Shown: positions 42,022-51,421, counted from the stretch's first letter. The stretch is 64,000 nt of DNA from Chitinophaga vietnamensis (GCF_902167635.1 NZ_CABHMS010000001.1:186001-250000); one strand, 5' to 3'. The notes: generated by a model not told the origin, from the letters alone. Program-made: numbers and translations.

Positions 42022-43069
42022 CCAACACTCTTTTGTTGAAAGCGTCGTCTGTAGCGGCGCCGGCGAAATCGTCGAACGCCTTTTCTGTTACGCGGATGAT
42101 GTGGCTCTTGATGAACGGAGCACCTTCGCGGGCGCCGTCTTCCGGATGTTTCAGGGCGCATTCCCATTCCATCACTGCCCATCCGGGGAAATCGTATTGG
42201 GTCAGTTTGCTGAATACGGATTTGAAATCCACCTGTCCATCACCGAGGGAACGGAACCTGCCGGGACGATCTACCCACGACTGATACCCGCCATAAACGC
42301 CGGAACGGCCGGTGGGATTGAATTCCGCGTCTTTTACGTGGAAGGCTTTTATCTTTTCGTGGTAGATATCGATGTATTCCAGGTAGTTGAGGCATTGCAG
42401 CACGAGGTGGCTGGGATCGTAGAGCAGGCAAGCGCGTTGATGGTGGCCGGTGGCTTCGAGGAAACGCTCGTAGCTGGCGCCATCATGCAGGTCTTCACCG
42501 GGATGGATCTCGTAGCATACATCTACGCCTTGCGCATCAAACTCATTGAGGATGGGCAGCCATCTTTTGGCGAGTTCGGCGAAGCCGGCTTCTACCAGTC
42601 CTGCAGGGCGTTGCGGCCATGGATACATGGCTGGCGCCCAGAGCAACGCACCGCTGAAAGTGGCGTGGGCGTTGAGTCCCAGGTTACGGCTTGCTTTGGC
42701 GGCATACTTCAGCTGCTCTACTGCCCAGGCTGTGCGTGCCTGTATATTATTGTGATATTGCGCCGGCGCAAAGCCGTCGAACATCTCTGTGAATGCCGGG
42801 TTAACGGCCACCAGCTGGCCTTGCAGATGGGTGCTCAGCTCCGTGATCTCCATCCCCGCTTCGTTTACGATGCCTTTGATCTCATCTGCATAGGTCTTGC
42901 TTTCCGCTGCCTTTTGCAGATCGATCAGGCGCGTATCCCAGCTGGGGATCTGTACGCCTTTGAAACCTAGTCCTGCCGCCCATTTACAGATAGCCGGCAA
43001 ACTGTTGAAAGGCGCTGCATCACCCATGAACTGCGCCAGAAAAATACCAGGGCCTTTTATCGTTTTCAT
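42014..43069 (-). CDS. Sugar phosphate isomerase/epimerase-like TIM-barrel protein
   Basis: A 351-residue AP-endonuclease-2-type TIM barrel. Visible landmarks: GFKGVQIPSWDTRLI near the N-terminus, ELSTHLQGQLVAVNPAF, DVCYEIHPGEDLHDG (metal-binding Glu and His), YDPSHLVLQ (metal Asp and His), KAFHVKDAEFNP (His), and AVMEWECAL (Glu) near residue 305. No signal peptide, so it is cytoplasmic. The family includes isomerases, epimerases, and, in 3-keto-sugar pathways, lyases acting on keto-glycosides. Its place between the Gfo/Idh oxidoreductase and the DUF1080 group suggests processing of the imported keto sugar. Gene end lies inside a short tandem repeat. Confidence 0.9.
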   Translation of the reverse strand: MKTIKGPGIFLAQFMGDAAPFNSLPAICKWAAGLGFKGVQIPSWDTRLIDLQKAAESKTYADEIKGIVNEAGMEITELSTHLQGQLVAVNPAFTEMFDGFAPAQYHNNIQARTAWAVEQLKYAAKASRNLGLNAHATFSGALLWAPAMYPWPQRPAGLVEAGFAELAKRWLPILNEFDAQGVDVCYEIHPGEDLHDGASYERFLEATGHHQRACLLYDPSHLVLQCLNYLEYIDIYHEKIKAFHVKDAEFNPTGRSGVYGGYQSWVDRPGRFRSLGDGQVDFKSVFSKLTQYDFPGWAVMEWECALKHPEDGAREGAPFIKSHIIRVTEKAFDDFAGAATDDAFNKRVLGI

Positions 43070-43093
43070 ATAGTCGTGATAGTTAGTAGTGTA

Positions 43094-44257
43094 TTAAATC
43101 TCGAAAGCGGTCCATTTGGTATCGCTTTGCGAAGACCGTACCACATTGTCGATGAATGCCATGCCGCGCACGCCATCATCTACGCTGGGGAAATCCAGTG
43201 ATTCCGCTGCGGGGGCTACGCCGTCAATTTTGGCTGACAGTGTTTGTGCGAAGTTGCGGTAGAGGTTACCGAATGCTTCGAGATAGCCTTCCGGATGGCC
43301 TCCCGGCGTGCGGGTATTGTGGGTCATGTAGCTCGACTGGAACGAATATCCGCCGCCTGCGCGATAGATTTCGGTGGGTTTATCCAGCCATTTTACCAGC
43401 AGGGTATTGGGTTCGTGTTGTGCCCATTCGAGGCCGCCTTTCTCGCCATAGATGCGGATCTTCAGCGCATTCTCTTCGCCTGCGGCCACCTGCGATGCCA
43501 TCAGCACACCGGCAGCGCCGTTGTCGAAACGCATCAGCACACCGCCATCATCATCGAGGGCGCGGCCTGGTACGAGCACATTGAGATCGGCACAAAGTTT
43601 TTCCACTTTAGCGCCGCTGATATATTCGGCAAGGTTAAAGGCATGTGTGCCGATATCGCCCATAGCGCCGGCTTTACCGGATTTTTTAGGATCTGTTCTC
43701 CAGGCTGCCTGTGCATTGCCTTCGCGTTCGCTCAGTTTGCTGAGCCATCCCTGCGGATATTCTACCCATACTTTGCGGATCTTGCCGAGGTCGCCGTTCT
43801 TCACCATCTGGCGTGCTTGTTTTACCATGGGATAACCCGTATAGGTATGTGTGAGCAACAGGGTGAGGCCGGTGGCTTCCACCTTTGCTTTCAGCTGTTT
43901 GGCTTCTTCCAGGGAGAAGGTGATCGGTTTTTCGATCACTACGTTGAAACCTTTGTCCAGCGCCATCATGGCGGGTTCAAAGTGAGCGAAGTTAGGCGTA
44001 ACGATGGTGACGAAGTCGAGCCGTTTATCTGCCGGCATCGCTGCTTCTTTTTCCAGCATTACTTTAAAGTCGGTGTACGTACGTTCGGGATCGAGGAAAA
44101 GCATTTTGCCTGATTCCACGGCGATCTCGGGGTTTACGCTGAGAGCGCCTGCCACGAGTTCTATCAATCCGTCCATATTGGCGGCGATGCGGTGGATAGC
44201 GCCGATGAAAGCGTCTTTACCACCTCCGATCATTCCCATTCTTAGCTTGCGTGTCAT
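43094..44257 (-). CDS. Gfo/Idh/MocA family oxidoreductase
   Basis: A 387-residue NAD(P)-dependent sugar oxidoreductase. Rossmann start RMGMIGGGKDAFIGAIHRIA, then VTIVTPNFAHFEPAMMALDKG and EKPITFSLEEA, the conserved E-K-P segment. The substrate domain includes GDIGTHAFNLAEYISG, with the catalytic-site His. There is no signal peptide, so it is cytoplasmic, unlike many secreted Bacteroidota relatives. It could oxidise or reduce position 3 of a hexose or glycoside. Gap to the isomerase-like gene is 24 bases, to the transporter gene 20, so all three form one transcription unit. Confidence 0.94.
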   Translation of the reverse strand: MTRKLRMGMIGGGKDAFIGAIHRIAANMDGLIELVAGALSVNPEIAVESGKMLFLDPERTYTDFKVMLEKEAAMPADKRLDFVTIVTPNFAHFEPAMMALDKGFNVVIEKPITFSLEEAKQLKAKVEATGLTLLLTHTYTGYPMVKQARQMVKNGDLGKIRKVWVEYPQGWLSKLSEREGNAQAAWRTDPKKSGKAGAMGDIGTHAFNLAEYISGAKVEKLCADLNVLVPGRALDDDGGVLMRFDNGAAGVLMASQVAAGEENALKIRIYGEKGGLEWAQHEPNTLLVKWLDKPTEIYRAGGGYSFQSSYMTHNTRTPGGHPEGYLEAFGNLYRNFAQTLSAKIDGVAPAAESLDFPSVDDGVRGMAFIDNVVRSSQSDTKWTAFEI

Positions 44258-44277
44258 AATATCAATGAGCTTTGGAT

Positions 44278-45552
44278 TTATACGATTTGTACTTCAGGTT
44301 TTTTACGGTTGCGCATGTAGAAGAAAAGCACGGTGAAGGCCACGATCAGGATGAGAGGGATCACCAGCGTTACCTTGATGATCTCGGGGCCTGCCACTGC
44401 CTGCGCCTGGCCGAATGCCACTGCTTCCGGCGTGCCGGCGGCGGCGGTGCGGTAGGCGCCAAGGTTCGTGCCTGCGGGCAATTGCTTCGCGATGATAGAA
44501 TCATAGAATCCGCCCATGAAGAACATGTAAACGGATACGGCAAACATACCGGCGCCGCCAACGAGGTTCATGCCGAGCGCGCCGGAAGCCGGGATGTTTT
44601 CAGATACGAAACCCAGCATGGTAGGCCAGAAATAAGTGACGCCGATACCGAAGATAAAGGCGGCAACAAATATCATGCTGCCGGATACATGTGAAAGCAT
44701 ATATAATCCCAGTGCAGAGAATATCGCGGAGAAAAGCAATACGCCTGTTGGCGAGATGCGGTGCACCACGGGGCCTGCCACGCCTCTTCCCAGCGTTTGC
44801 ACACCTGCGGTGAGCGCAAGTATCAGGATGGAATTATCTGTCACATTCTTCAACAATACATCTATCCACTGACCGGTGAAAAGCTCTGTGATGGCGGTGC
44901 CGAACATGAGTATCACCATGACGATAAAGAGCGGGGAAGCAATGGCGCGATACATTTCCTGTGAGGAGATGCCGGAAGCGACCCTTTCTGTTACCGGGAA
45001 ATCGAGTTGGAAAAAGAGATAACCATAGATGAGGGTGGGGATGATCATAGTGGCTACCTGTACCTGCCAGCTGAGGCCGAGATGGCTGAGGAAGAATACC
45101 AGCAAGGTGCCCACTACGATACCACCGGGGAACCACAGGTGAAAGTGATTCAGTTTGGTGGTTTTGTTATTCGGGAAGATGGTGGCCACGAGCGGGTTAC
45201 AGGCCGCTTCTACGGTACCATTGGCCATGCCGATGAACAGGGTGGAGATGAACAAGGGCCAGAATCCTGTGGCGAATATCGTCAGTACAATACCTGCGAG
45301 ATGCAGGATGAAAGCCGCCAGCAGCAAGCGTTTCATACCGATAATATCTACCACAAAACCCCCGATGATCACTGCGAGCGGAAATCCCCAGAAGGCGGTG
45401 CCGGTGATGATGCTAAGCTGGCGCGCATCCAGGTTGAAATCGGCGCCGAGCTTGCCCAGTATACCTGCACGGATACCGAACGACAGTGATGTTACTAAAA
45501 GCGCCATACAACTGGCTACAAATAATTTCTGTGGCTGAATCGCCTTTGCCAT
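44278..45552 (-). CDS. MFS sugar transporter (FucP-like)
   Basis: A 424-residue twelve-helix major facilitator. Landmarks: VTSLSFGIRAGILGKLGADF in helix 1, ITGTAFWGFPLAVIIGG, GMANGTVEAACNPLVAT in helix 4 (typical of the FHS/FucP branch), GIGVTYFWPTMLGFVSE in helix 10. It is the first gene of the keto-sugar operon and probably imports the sugar released by the periplasmic enzymes, as a proton symporter. The start codon at 45552 is followed upstream by the palindromic array, so its promoter should lie in 45553-45670, but I found no convincing one. Confidence 0.88.
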   Translation of the reverse strand: MAKAIQPQKLFVASCMALLVTSLSFGIRAGILGKLGADFNLDARQLSIITGTAFWGFPLAVIIGGFVVDIIGMKRLLLAAFILHLAGIVLTIFATGFWPLFISTLFIGMANGTVEAACNPLVATIFPNNKTTKLNHFHLWFPGGIVVGTLLVFFLSHLGLSWQVQVATMIIPTLIYGYLFFQLDFPVTERVASGISSQEMYRAIASPLFIVMVILMFGTAITELFTGQWIDVLLKNVTDNSILILALTAGVQTLGRGVAGPVVHRISPTGVLLFSAIFSALGLYMLSHVSGSMIFVAAFIFGIGVTYFWPTMLGFVSENIPASGALGMNLVGGAGMFAVSVYMFFMGGFYDSIIAKQLPAGTNLGAYRTAAAGTPEAVAFGQAQAVAGPEIIKVTLVIPLILIVAFTVLFFYMRNRKKPEVQIV

Positions 45553-45669
45553 AAACGTGGAGTTTTGTGTAAAAGTTTGATTGCTTTAAAAGCGTTAATT
45601 TATAAAAAGAATTTCCATATTTCCATCTTTTTGTGGCCGGTGGCTGTTTTTTTAGAAAAATTTCATCTA

Positions 45670-46182
45670 CCAATATACCGCCCCTACGGGGCGAAATGTG
45701 ATATTGATGAATATTCTACCAATATTTTGCCCCGTAGGGGCGGTATATTGGTAGCAATGATATACGCTGCCTTGCCCCGTAGGGGCAGTATATTGGTAGC
45801 AAATGATGCATACACGCTATATTGCCCCGTAGGGGCGGTATATTGGTAGCAAATGATGCATACACGCTATATTGCCCCGTAGGGGCGGTATATTGGTAGC
45901 AATGATATACGCTGCCTTGCCCCGTAGGGGCAGTATATTGTTAGCAAATGATGCATACACGCTATATTGCCCCGTAGGGGCGGTATATTGGTAGCAATGA
46001 TATACGCTGCCTTGCCCCGTAGGGGCAGTATATTGTTAGCAAATGATGCATACACGCTATATTGCCCCGTAGGGGCGGTATATTGGTAGCAATGATATAC
46101 GCTGCCTTGCCCCGTAGGGGCAGTATATTGGTAGCAATGATGCATACATGCTACATCGCCCCGTAGGGGCGGCATATTGGTA
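45670..46182. repeat. Array of 11 palindromic repeat units
   Basis: Eleven copies of GCCCCGTAGGGGC (first one reversed) with centres at 45686, 45735, 45780, 45830, 45880, 45925, 45975, 46020, 46070, 46115 and 46164. Spacing is 50 or 45 bases because two unit types alternate. Type A has GATGCATACACGCTATATT before the core and CGGTATATTG after; type B has GATATACGCTGCCTT before and CAGTATATTG after. The order from the third unit is B A A B A B A B then a diverged A. Copies of the same type are nearly identical. The short frames in it are repeat translations, not genes. It lies between the divergent MFS and secA genes. Confidence 0.95.
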
Positions 46183-46185
46183 AAC

Positions 46186-46484
46186 GATCAAATTGTCAGG
46201 TTGCGCTGGCAGCGCGCCTCACCCGCTGCGGCAGTCAAAAAATAATTCGATTTTCTTCCACTGCAAAATGAAAGCAAAATACCGCCCGAATCACCGAATT
46301 AATTACTAATTTTACGTTTCTTGCGAAGCGGCTGACCATTACTGACACCTTGACAGGCTGGCTTTCAAGCACAATATTTGAGTAACTTGTGTCCCGTCTG
46401 ACCCACAAGCCAAGCCAACGCCATGGTTCAGCCACACGGGCTCGTTACAAGACATAAATCGTAATTAGTAATTAATCATTCAAC
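46186..46484 (+). other. Noncoding region upstream of secA
   Basis: About 300 bases with no supported gene. It must hold the secA promoter; TAATTTTA at 46307-46314 is a weak -7 candidate without a good TTG upstream. A CCCGT / ACGGG pair near 46394-46441 could form a stem. A 66-codon frame on the minus strand has no recognisable product. Confidence 0.4.
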
Positions 46485-49400
46485 ATGTTAGGTTTTTTAA
46501 CAAAACTTTTTGGAGGGAATAAGTCGGACAGAGATATCAAAGCTATCACTCCAATTGTGCAGCAGATCAATGAGGAGTACGAAAAACTACAGTCCCTGCC
46601 TATCGATGCCCTGCGCCAGAAAACCCAGGAATTCCGCCAGCGTATCGCTGCGCACCTGGCTGCGATCGACAAAGAGATCGCAGAAAAACAGGAACAGGCC
46701 GATAACTCAGAAGATGTTACACTGAAAGATACCATCTATCAGGAAATAGACCTGTTGAAGAAAGACCGCGACAAACAACTGGAAGTGATCCTGAAAGAGT
46801 TGCTGCCAGAGGCTTTCGCCGTAGTAAAAGAAACCGCACACCGCTTTACCAATAACACTACCATCACCGCTACCGCTACGCCGCTGGACCGCCAGCTGGC
46901 CGTAACCAAGAATTACGTAACCATCGAGGGCGATAAAGCCATCTGGAAAAATTCCTGGGATGCCGCCGGCAGCACCGTTACCTGGAACATGGTTCACTAC
47001 GATGTACAGCTCATCGGTGGTACCGTACTGCATCAGGGTAAGATCGCTGAAATGGCCACCGGTGAAGGTAAAACGCTGGTGTCCACACTGCCTGCGTATC
47101 TCAATGCACTGGCCGGACAAGGCGTTCACATCGTTACCGTGAACGATTACCTCGCCCGTCGTGACTCCGAATGGAACGGGCCTCTGTTCGAATTCCTGGA
47201 CATCACGGTAGACTGTATCGACAAACACCAACCCAATACCGCCGAGCGCCGCAATGCTTACCTGGCGGGTATTACATACGGTACCAACAACGAATTCGGC
47301 TTCGACTACCTGCGCGATAACATGGTACACAGCCCGGATGAAATGGTACAACGCAAACACCATTATGCCATGGTCGATGAGGTGGATAGCGTATTGGTAG
47401 ATGACGCCCGTACCCCGCTCATCATCTCCGGTCCTATCCCACGCGGTGAAGAACAGGAGTTCCATGCTTTGAAACCTCGTATCCAGTACCTGGTAGACGC
47501 ACAGAAGAAAGTAGCCACACAATATTTACAGGAAGCCAAAAAACTGATCGCTGAAGGTAAAGATGATGCGAAAACAGGTGGCCTGGCCCTGATGCGCGCC
47601 TGGAGAGGCTTGCCGAAGAGCAGCGCCCTGATCAAATACCTCAGCGAACCTGGTATCAAAGTACTGTTGCAGAAAGCAGAGAACTACTACCTCGCCGATC
47701 AGCAACGCGAAATGCCGAAAGTAGATGAAGGCCTCTACTTCGTTATCGAAGAAAAAAATAACAGCGTAGACCTCACCGATAAAGGTATTGCCCTCATCAC
47801 ACAAGGCGGCGAAGATCCTAACTTCTTCGTGATGCCCGATGTAGGCTCTGAACTCGCAGAGATAGAAAAACTGCCGATCTCTTCTGAAGAGAAACTGCAA
47901 CGTAAGGATGTACTGCTGCAAGACTTCGCCCTGAAATCTGACCGTATCCACTCCGTACAGCAGCTGCTGAAAGCATACACGCTGTTCGATAAAGACGTAG
48001 AATACGTAGTGATGGACGGCAAAGTGAAGATCGTAGATGAACAAACCGGCCGTATCCTTGATGGACGCCGCTATTCCGACGGCCTGCACCAGGCGATCGA
48101 AGCAAAAGAAAATGTGAAAGTGGAAGCCGCCACCCAAACTTTTGCGACGATCACTTTACAGAACTACTTCCGTATGTACCATAAGCTGGCAGGTATGACC
48201 GGTACAGCTTCTACAGAAGCGGGCGAGTTCTGGGAGATCTACAAACTGGATGTGGTAACCATCCCCACCAACCTGCCGATCTCTCGTCTGGATGCAGAAG
48301 ACCTGGTATACAAAACGAAGAGAGATAAATACAAAGCAGTGATCGAAGAAGTGAAGCAACTGCAGGCAAAAGGCCGTCCTGTGCTGGTAGGTACTACCTC
48401 CGTGGAAGTGTCTGAATTGCTGAGCAAGATGCTCACCTTCGAAAAAGTACCGCACAATGTATTGAACGCGAAACAGCACGCACGTGAAGCGCAGATCGTT
48501 GCAGAGGCAGGTTTGGCCGGCGCCGTCACCATCGCTACCAACATGGCGGGCCGTGGTACGGATATCAAGCTCGGACCTGGCGTGAAAGAAGCAGGCGGTT
48601 TGGCGATCATCGGTACAGAAAGACATGAAAGCCGTCGTGTAGACAGGCAGCTGCGTGGTCGTGCCGGTCGTCAGGGCGATCCCGGTACTTCACAGTTCTT
48701 CGTATCCCTGGAAGATGACCTGATGCGTATGTTCGGCTCCGAACGTATCGCGGGTCTCATGGACCGCATGGGCTATAAAGAAGGAGAAGTGATCCAGCAC
48801 AGCATGATCACCCGCTCCATCGAAAGAGCACAGAAAAAAGTAGAAGAAAATAACTTCGGTATCCGTAAACGCTTGCTCGAATACGATGACGTTATGAACA
48901 AGCAACGTACGGTGATCTACTCCAAGCGTAATCACGCACTCTTCGGCGAACGCCTGGCCATCGATATCGACAACGCCTTCTATGACGTAGCAGAGAACAT
49001 GGTGAACACCCACAAGGAAAGCGGCGACTACGAAGCTTTCAAAATGGATGCGATCATGAACTTCTCTATTGATACAGAAATTACACAGGAAGAACTGGCC
49101 CGCACCGATATCTCGTCGCTGGCTACCAGGCTGTATCACGAAGGAAAACAAAATTATAACCGCAAAGTACAGGATATCATCTCCAACACCTTCCCGGTGA
49201 TAGAGCGTATCTATAACGAACAAGGCGCCCACATCGAAAATATCTCCATACCATTTACCGATGGTAAAAAAGGTATCAACGTACTGGCCAACCTCCAGAA
49301 AGTAGTGAGCTCACATGGCCACGAAACCATGAATGCCCTGGAACGCAGCATCACCCTGGCTTTGATCGACGAAGCCTGGAAAGAGCACCTGCGTGCGATG

Positions 49401-49799
49401 GATGATCTGAAACAATCTGTACAAAGCGCCGTATACGAACAGAAAGATCCATTACTGATCTACAAGTTCGAAGCCTTCAACCTGTTCAAAGAGATGGACG
49501 GCGAAACCAGTCGCGACATCGTTTCCTTCCTCTGCAAATGCGGTATCCCTATGAGCAGCGAAGAGCGCCAGGAAATCCGCGAAGGCCGTGAGGAAAAAAC
49601 AGATATGAGCGGACTGCGCGCTTCCCATGAAGATATCAATGAACAACAACAAAGCAACGGCCACGATATGAGTGGATATGCTGCTCCTGAAGAAGAGAAG
49701 CATGAGCCGGTGCGCGTTGGACCTAAAGTAGGCAGGAACGATCCTTGCCCTTGTGGTAGCGGCAAGAAGTTCAAGAACTGCCATGGGAAAGATTTGTAA
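46485..49799 (+). CDS. secA: Preprotein translocase ATPase SecA
   Basis: A 1,104-residue SecA, longer than the 901-residue E. coli protein because of insertions common in Bacteroidota, including one in the first nucleotide-binding region around residues 320-400. Walker [10 protein letters not shown] near 190-198; the DEAD-like segment [17 protein letters not shown] near 300; [15 protein letters not shown] and GRGTDIKLG in the second nucleotide-binding domain; [15 protein letters not shown] near 725. The C-terminus has the zinc-binding SEC-C tail [14 protein letters not shown]. It drives export through SecYEG at the inner membrane. A long inverted repeat starts two bases after the stop. Confidence 0.98.
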   Translation: MLGFLTKLFGGNKSDRDIKAITPIVQQINEEYEKLQSLPIDALRQKTQEFRQRIAAHLAAIDKEIAEKQEQADNSEDVTLKDTIYQEIDLLKKDRDKQLEVILKELLPEAFAVVKETAHRFTNNTTITATATPLDRQLAVTKNYVTIEGDKAIWKNSWDAAGSTVTWNMVHYDVQLIGGTVLHQGKIAEMATGEGKTLVSTLPAYLNALAGQGVHIVTVNDYLARRDSEWNGPLFEFLDITVDCIDKHQPNTAERRNAYLAGITYGTNNEFGFDYLRDNMVHSPDEMVQRKHHYAMVDEVDSVLVDDARTPLIISGPIPRGEEQEFHALKPRIQYLVDAQKKVATQYLQEAKKLIAEGKDDAKTGGLALMRAWRGLPKSSALIKYLSEPGIKVLLQKAENYYLADQQREMPKVDEGLYFVIEEKNNSVDLTDKGIALITQGGEDPNFFVMPDVGSELAEIEKLPISSEEKLQRKDVLLQDFALKSDRIHSVQQLLKAYTLFDKDVEYVVMDGKVKIVDEQTGRILDGRRYSDGLHQAIEAKENVKVEAATQTFATITLQNYFRMYHKLAGMTGTASTEAGEFWEIYKLDVVTIPTNLPISRLDAEDLVYKTKRDKYKAVIEEVKQLQAKGRPVLVGTTSVEVSELLSKMLTFEKVPHNVLNAKQHAREAQIVAEAGLAGAVTIATNMAGRGTDIKLGPGVKEAGGLAIIGTERHESRRVDRQLRGRAGRQGDPGTSQFFVSLEDDLMRMFGSERIAGLMDRMGYKEGEVIQHSMITRSIERAQKKVEENNFGIRKRLLEYDDVMNKQRTVIYSKRNHALFGERLAIDIDNAFYDVAENMVNTHKESGDYEAFKMDAIMNFSIDTEITQEELARTDISSLATRLYHEGKQNYNRKVQDIISNTFPVIERIYNEQGAHIENISIPFTDGKKGINVLANLQKVVSSHGHETMNALERSITLALIDEAWKEHLRAMDDLKQSVQSAVYEQKDPLLIYKFEAFNLFKEMDGETSRDIVSFLCKCGIPMSSEERQEIREGREEKTDMSGLRASHEDINEQQQSNGHDMSGYAAPEEEKHEPVRVGPKVGRNDPCPCGSGKKFKNCHGKDL

Positions 49800-49800
49800 G

Positions 49801-49864
49801 AAGATACTATTTTAATAAAAAAGGATCGCTGAGCAGCGATCCTTTTTTATTAAAATAGTATCTT
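49801..49864. repeat. Perfect inverted repeat after secA (31-bp arms)
   Basis: Arms 49801-49831 and 49834-49864 are exactly complementary, with only AG between them. They consist of AAGATACTATTTTAATAAAA, a short A run and GGATCGCTG. It starts one base after the secA stop codon and ends six bases before the next ATG, so it terminates secA and probably insulates the following module. Confidence 0.92.
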
Positions 49865-49870
49865 TAGATT

Positions 49871-50056
49871 ATGACGGATGAATTTTACAAAGAAGTAATA
49901 ATGATCCTGAAAAAGAAGAGGAAAGAGGCTACCGCTTCGGTGGAAGCCGCTAACCGATTTATTGATGAAGTAGGGATCCGCCATCTGCTTATTGATGGCG
50001 ATGGAGTTGATGAAACTAAAAGAACTCCTAAAAGAAAAGTTACTAAGAAAAAGTAA
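49871..50056 (+). CDS. Small charged protein, possible partner of the PARP-like protein
   Basis: A 61-residue protein, not a named family. Residues 1-20 (MTDEFYKEVIMILKKKRKEA) form a charged amphipathic helix; EAANRFIDEVGIRHLLI follows, a second helix; the tail is very basic (KRTPKRKVTKKK). From memory, Bacteroidota have many short proteins with the A-A-x-x-F-I/L-x-x-x-G-I pattern and unknown role. It is cytoplasmic. It lies 37 bases before the PARP-like gene and after a hairpin, so the two form a likely two-gene unit; small first gene and larger enzymatic second gene is the usual toxin-antitoxin order. An antitoxin role is a guess. Confidence 0.6.
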   Translation: MTDEFYKEVIMILKKKRKEATASVEAANRFIDEVGIRHLLIDGDGVDETKRTPKRKVTKKK

Positions 50057-50093
50057 CTGTTGAATTGTTAACCCACGTTTCCTGTTTTAATTC

Positions 50094-50723
50094 ATGTTAC
50101 CAACCATCCTTTATTCCGCTGATCCGGGATTAATGCTAGCATTTCATGGCTGTGATGAGCCCGTGCGTGATGCTGTATTAAACGGAAAAGAAATGCTTCA
50201 TTACAGCCAAAACAGATATGACTGGTTAGGCTCAGGAATCTATTTCTGGCAAAATAGTTATGACAGGGCGTTACATTTTGCCAGACATGGTTCCTCCAGT
50301 AAAGGGAAGCGCGAAAAACCTTCAGTGCTCGGCGCAATAGTGAGTTTAGGCAACTGTCTTGATTTGACCGATAAAAAATGGATCGATCTATTAAGATATA
50401 GCTATCACATTTTTAAAGAAACTACACAAAGGGCCGGTAAAAAACTGCCTGTGAACGCCAACCCCATCACTGCTCGCCATTCCCGTGATAAGGTATTAAG
50501 AGAACTGGATTGCCAGGTGATTGAACATCTCCACAGCATCACGGATCAAAAGGAACCTTTTGATTCGGTACGCGGCGTTTTCTTTGAGGGCGAGCCACTG
50601 TACGATGGTGCGGGGTTCTATGAAAAAACGCATGTGCAAATATGTATCCGTAATCCTAATTGTATAAAAGGGTTTTTCCTGCCACGGAACAGTGTTTCCT
50701 GGCCGCGGGGCATTCTGCGGTAA
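50094..50723 (+). CDS. PARP-like ADP-ribosyltransferase-fold protein (candidate)
   Basis: A 209-residue cytoplasmic protein. Three segments resemble the catalytic core of PARP/diphtheria-toxin type enzymes: LAFHGCDEPV with His18, DWLGSGIYFWQNSYDRALHF with Tyr50 (compare G-K-G-I-Y-F-A in PARP1), and VLGAIVSLGNCLDL (compare the V-A-L-G strand). The third catalytic position would fall in FYEKTHVQICIRNPNCIKGF, so Glu177 or Gln182. The protein has no signal peptide or membrane segment. I recall close relatives with YDWLGHGIYFWE and QICVRNPxCIKG as unnamed proteins across bacteria. Target, activity and toxicity are unknown. It is preceded by the 61-residue gene; deoC follows after 35 bases. The module appears more AT-rich than secA and deoC. 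Confidence 0.7.
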   Translation: MLPTILYSADPGLMLAFHGCDEPVRDAVLNGKEMLHYSQNRYDWLGSGIYFWQNSYDRALHFARHGSSSKGKREKPSVLGAIVSLGNCLDLTDKKWIDLLRYSYHIFKETTQRAGKKLPVNANPITARHSRDKVLRELDCQVIEHLHSITDQKEPFDSVRGVFFEGEPLYDGAGFYEKTHVQICIRNPNCIKGFFLPRNSVSWPRGILR

Positions 50724-50758
50724 TAGTCCGGAATTTGCATTAATTTCGCCCTACAACA

Positions 50759-51421
50759 ATGGATATGAACATTAACCGCTACATAGATCACACCATACTC
50801 AAACCCACCACCACATTAGAGGATATCAAAAACTTGTGCATGCAATGCGTGGAATACGATTTTGCCGCAGCCTGTGTGCCGCCTCCGTATGTGAAAGTGG
50901 CCAAACAATTCCTGGGAGCGACCAATACCCTGGTGGCTACCGTGATTGGATTTCCATTCGGGTATTCGGCGATAGAGGCCAAAGTGGCGGAAACAGTACT
51001 GGCCATCGTGGATGGCGCTGATGAGCTGGATGTGGTGATCAACATCTCCGCCATAAAAAATAATGATTGGGAATATCTTGAAAAAGAGATTGCCAACCTG
51101 ATGTATATTATCCGGGAGAAGAAGAAAGTGATCAAAGTAATCATCGAGAGCGGTGTGCTGACAGACGAAGAGATCGTGAAATGCTGCCAGCTGTATAGCA
51201 AGTACGGCGTGGATTTTGTAAAGACATCCACCGGGTATGCCGAAAAAGGCGCAACCCTGGAAGCCGTAAAACTGATGCGTGCCAACCTGCCCGATAATAT
51301 ACAGATCAAGGCATCCGGTGGTATCCGTACCTTCGCCTTCGCCAAAGAGCTGATCAACGCAGGCGCCACCAGGATCGGCGCCAGCGCCAGCGTCGCCATC
51401 GTGAAGGAAAGCAAAGAATAG
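50759..51421 (+). CDS. deoC: Deoxyribose-phosphate aldolase
   Basis: A 220-residue class I aldolase splitting 2-deoxyribose-5-phosphate into glyceraldehyde-3-phosphate and acetaldehyde in nucleoside salvage. Landmarks: NRYIDHTILKPTTTLEDI at the start, GFPFGYSAIEAKVAE, DELDVVINISAIKNNDWEYL, VKTSTGYAEKGATLE with the Schiff-base Lys near residue 154, IKASGGIRTF with the second Lys near 181, and GASASVAIV at the end. The start may be 50759 or the in-frame ATG at 50765. The SPOR protein gene follows after 20 bases. Confidence 0.96.
   Translation: MDMNINRYIDHTILKPTTTLEDIKNLCMQCVEYDFAAACVPPPYVKVAKQFLGATNTLVATVIGFPFGYSAIEAKVAETVLAIVDGADELDVVINISAIKNNDWEYLEKEIANLMYIIREKKKVIKVIIESGVLTDEEIVKCCQLYSKYGVDFVKTSTGYAEKGATLEAVKLMRANLPDNIQIKASGGIRTFAFAKELINAGATRIGASASVAIVKESKE

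Noticed and set aside
45867-46175. 102-codon frame across the palindromic array on the minus strand
   Set aside because: It translates the repeat unit over and over (QYTAPTGQ-like words). This is a repeat artefact, not a gene.
45670-46182. CRISPR-like array
   Set aside because: The sequences between palindromic cores are themselves repeated in two types, so there are no unique spacers, and no cas gene is present.
46235-46435. 66-codon minus-strand frame upstream of secA
   Set aside because: No recognisable motif, no promoter or ribosome site, and it lies in the region needed for secA expression.
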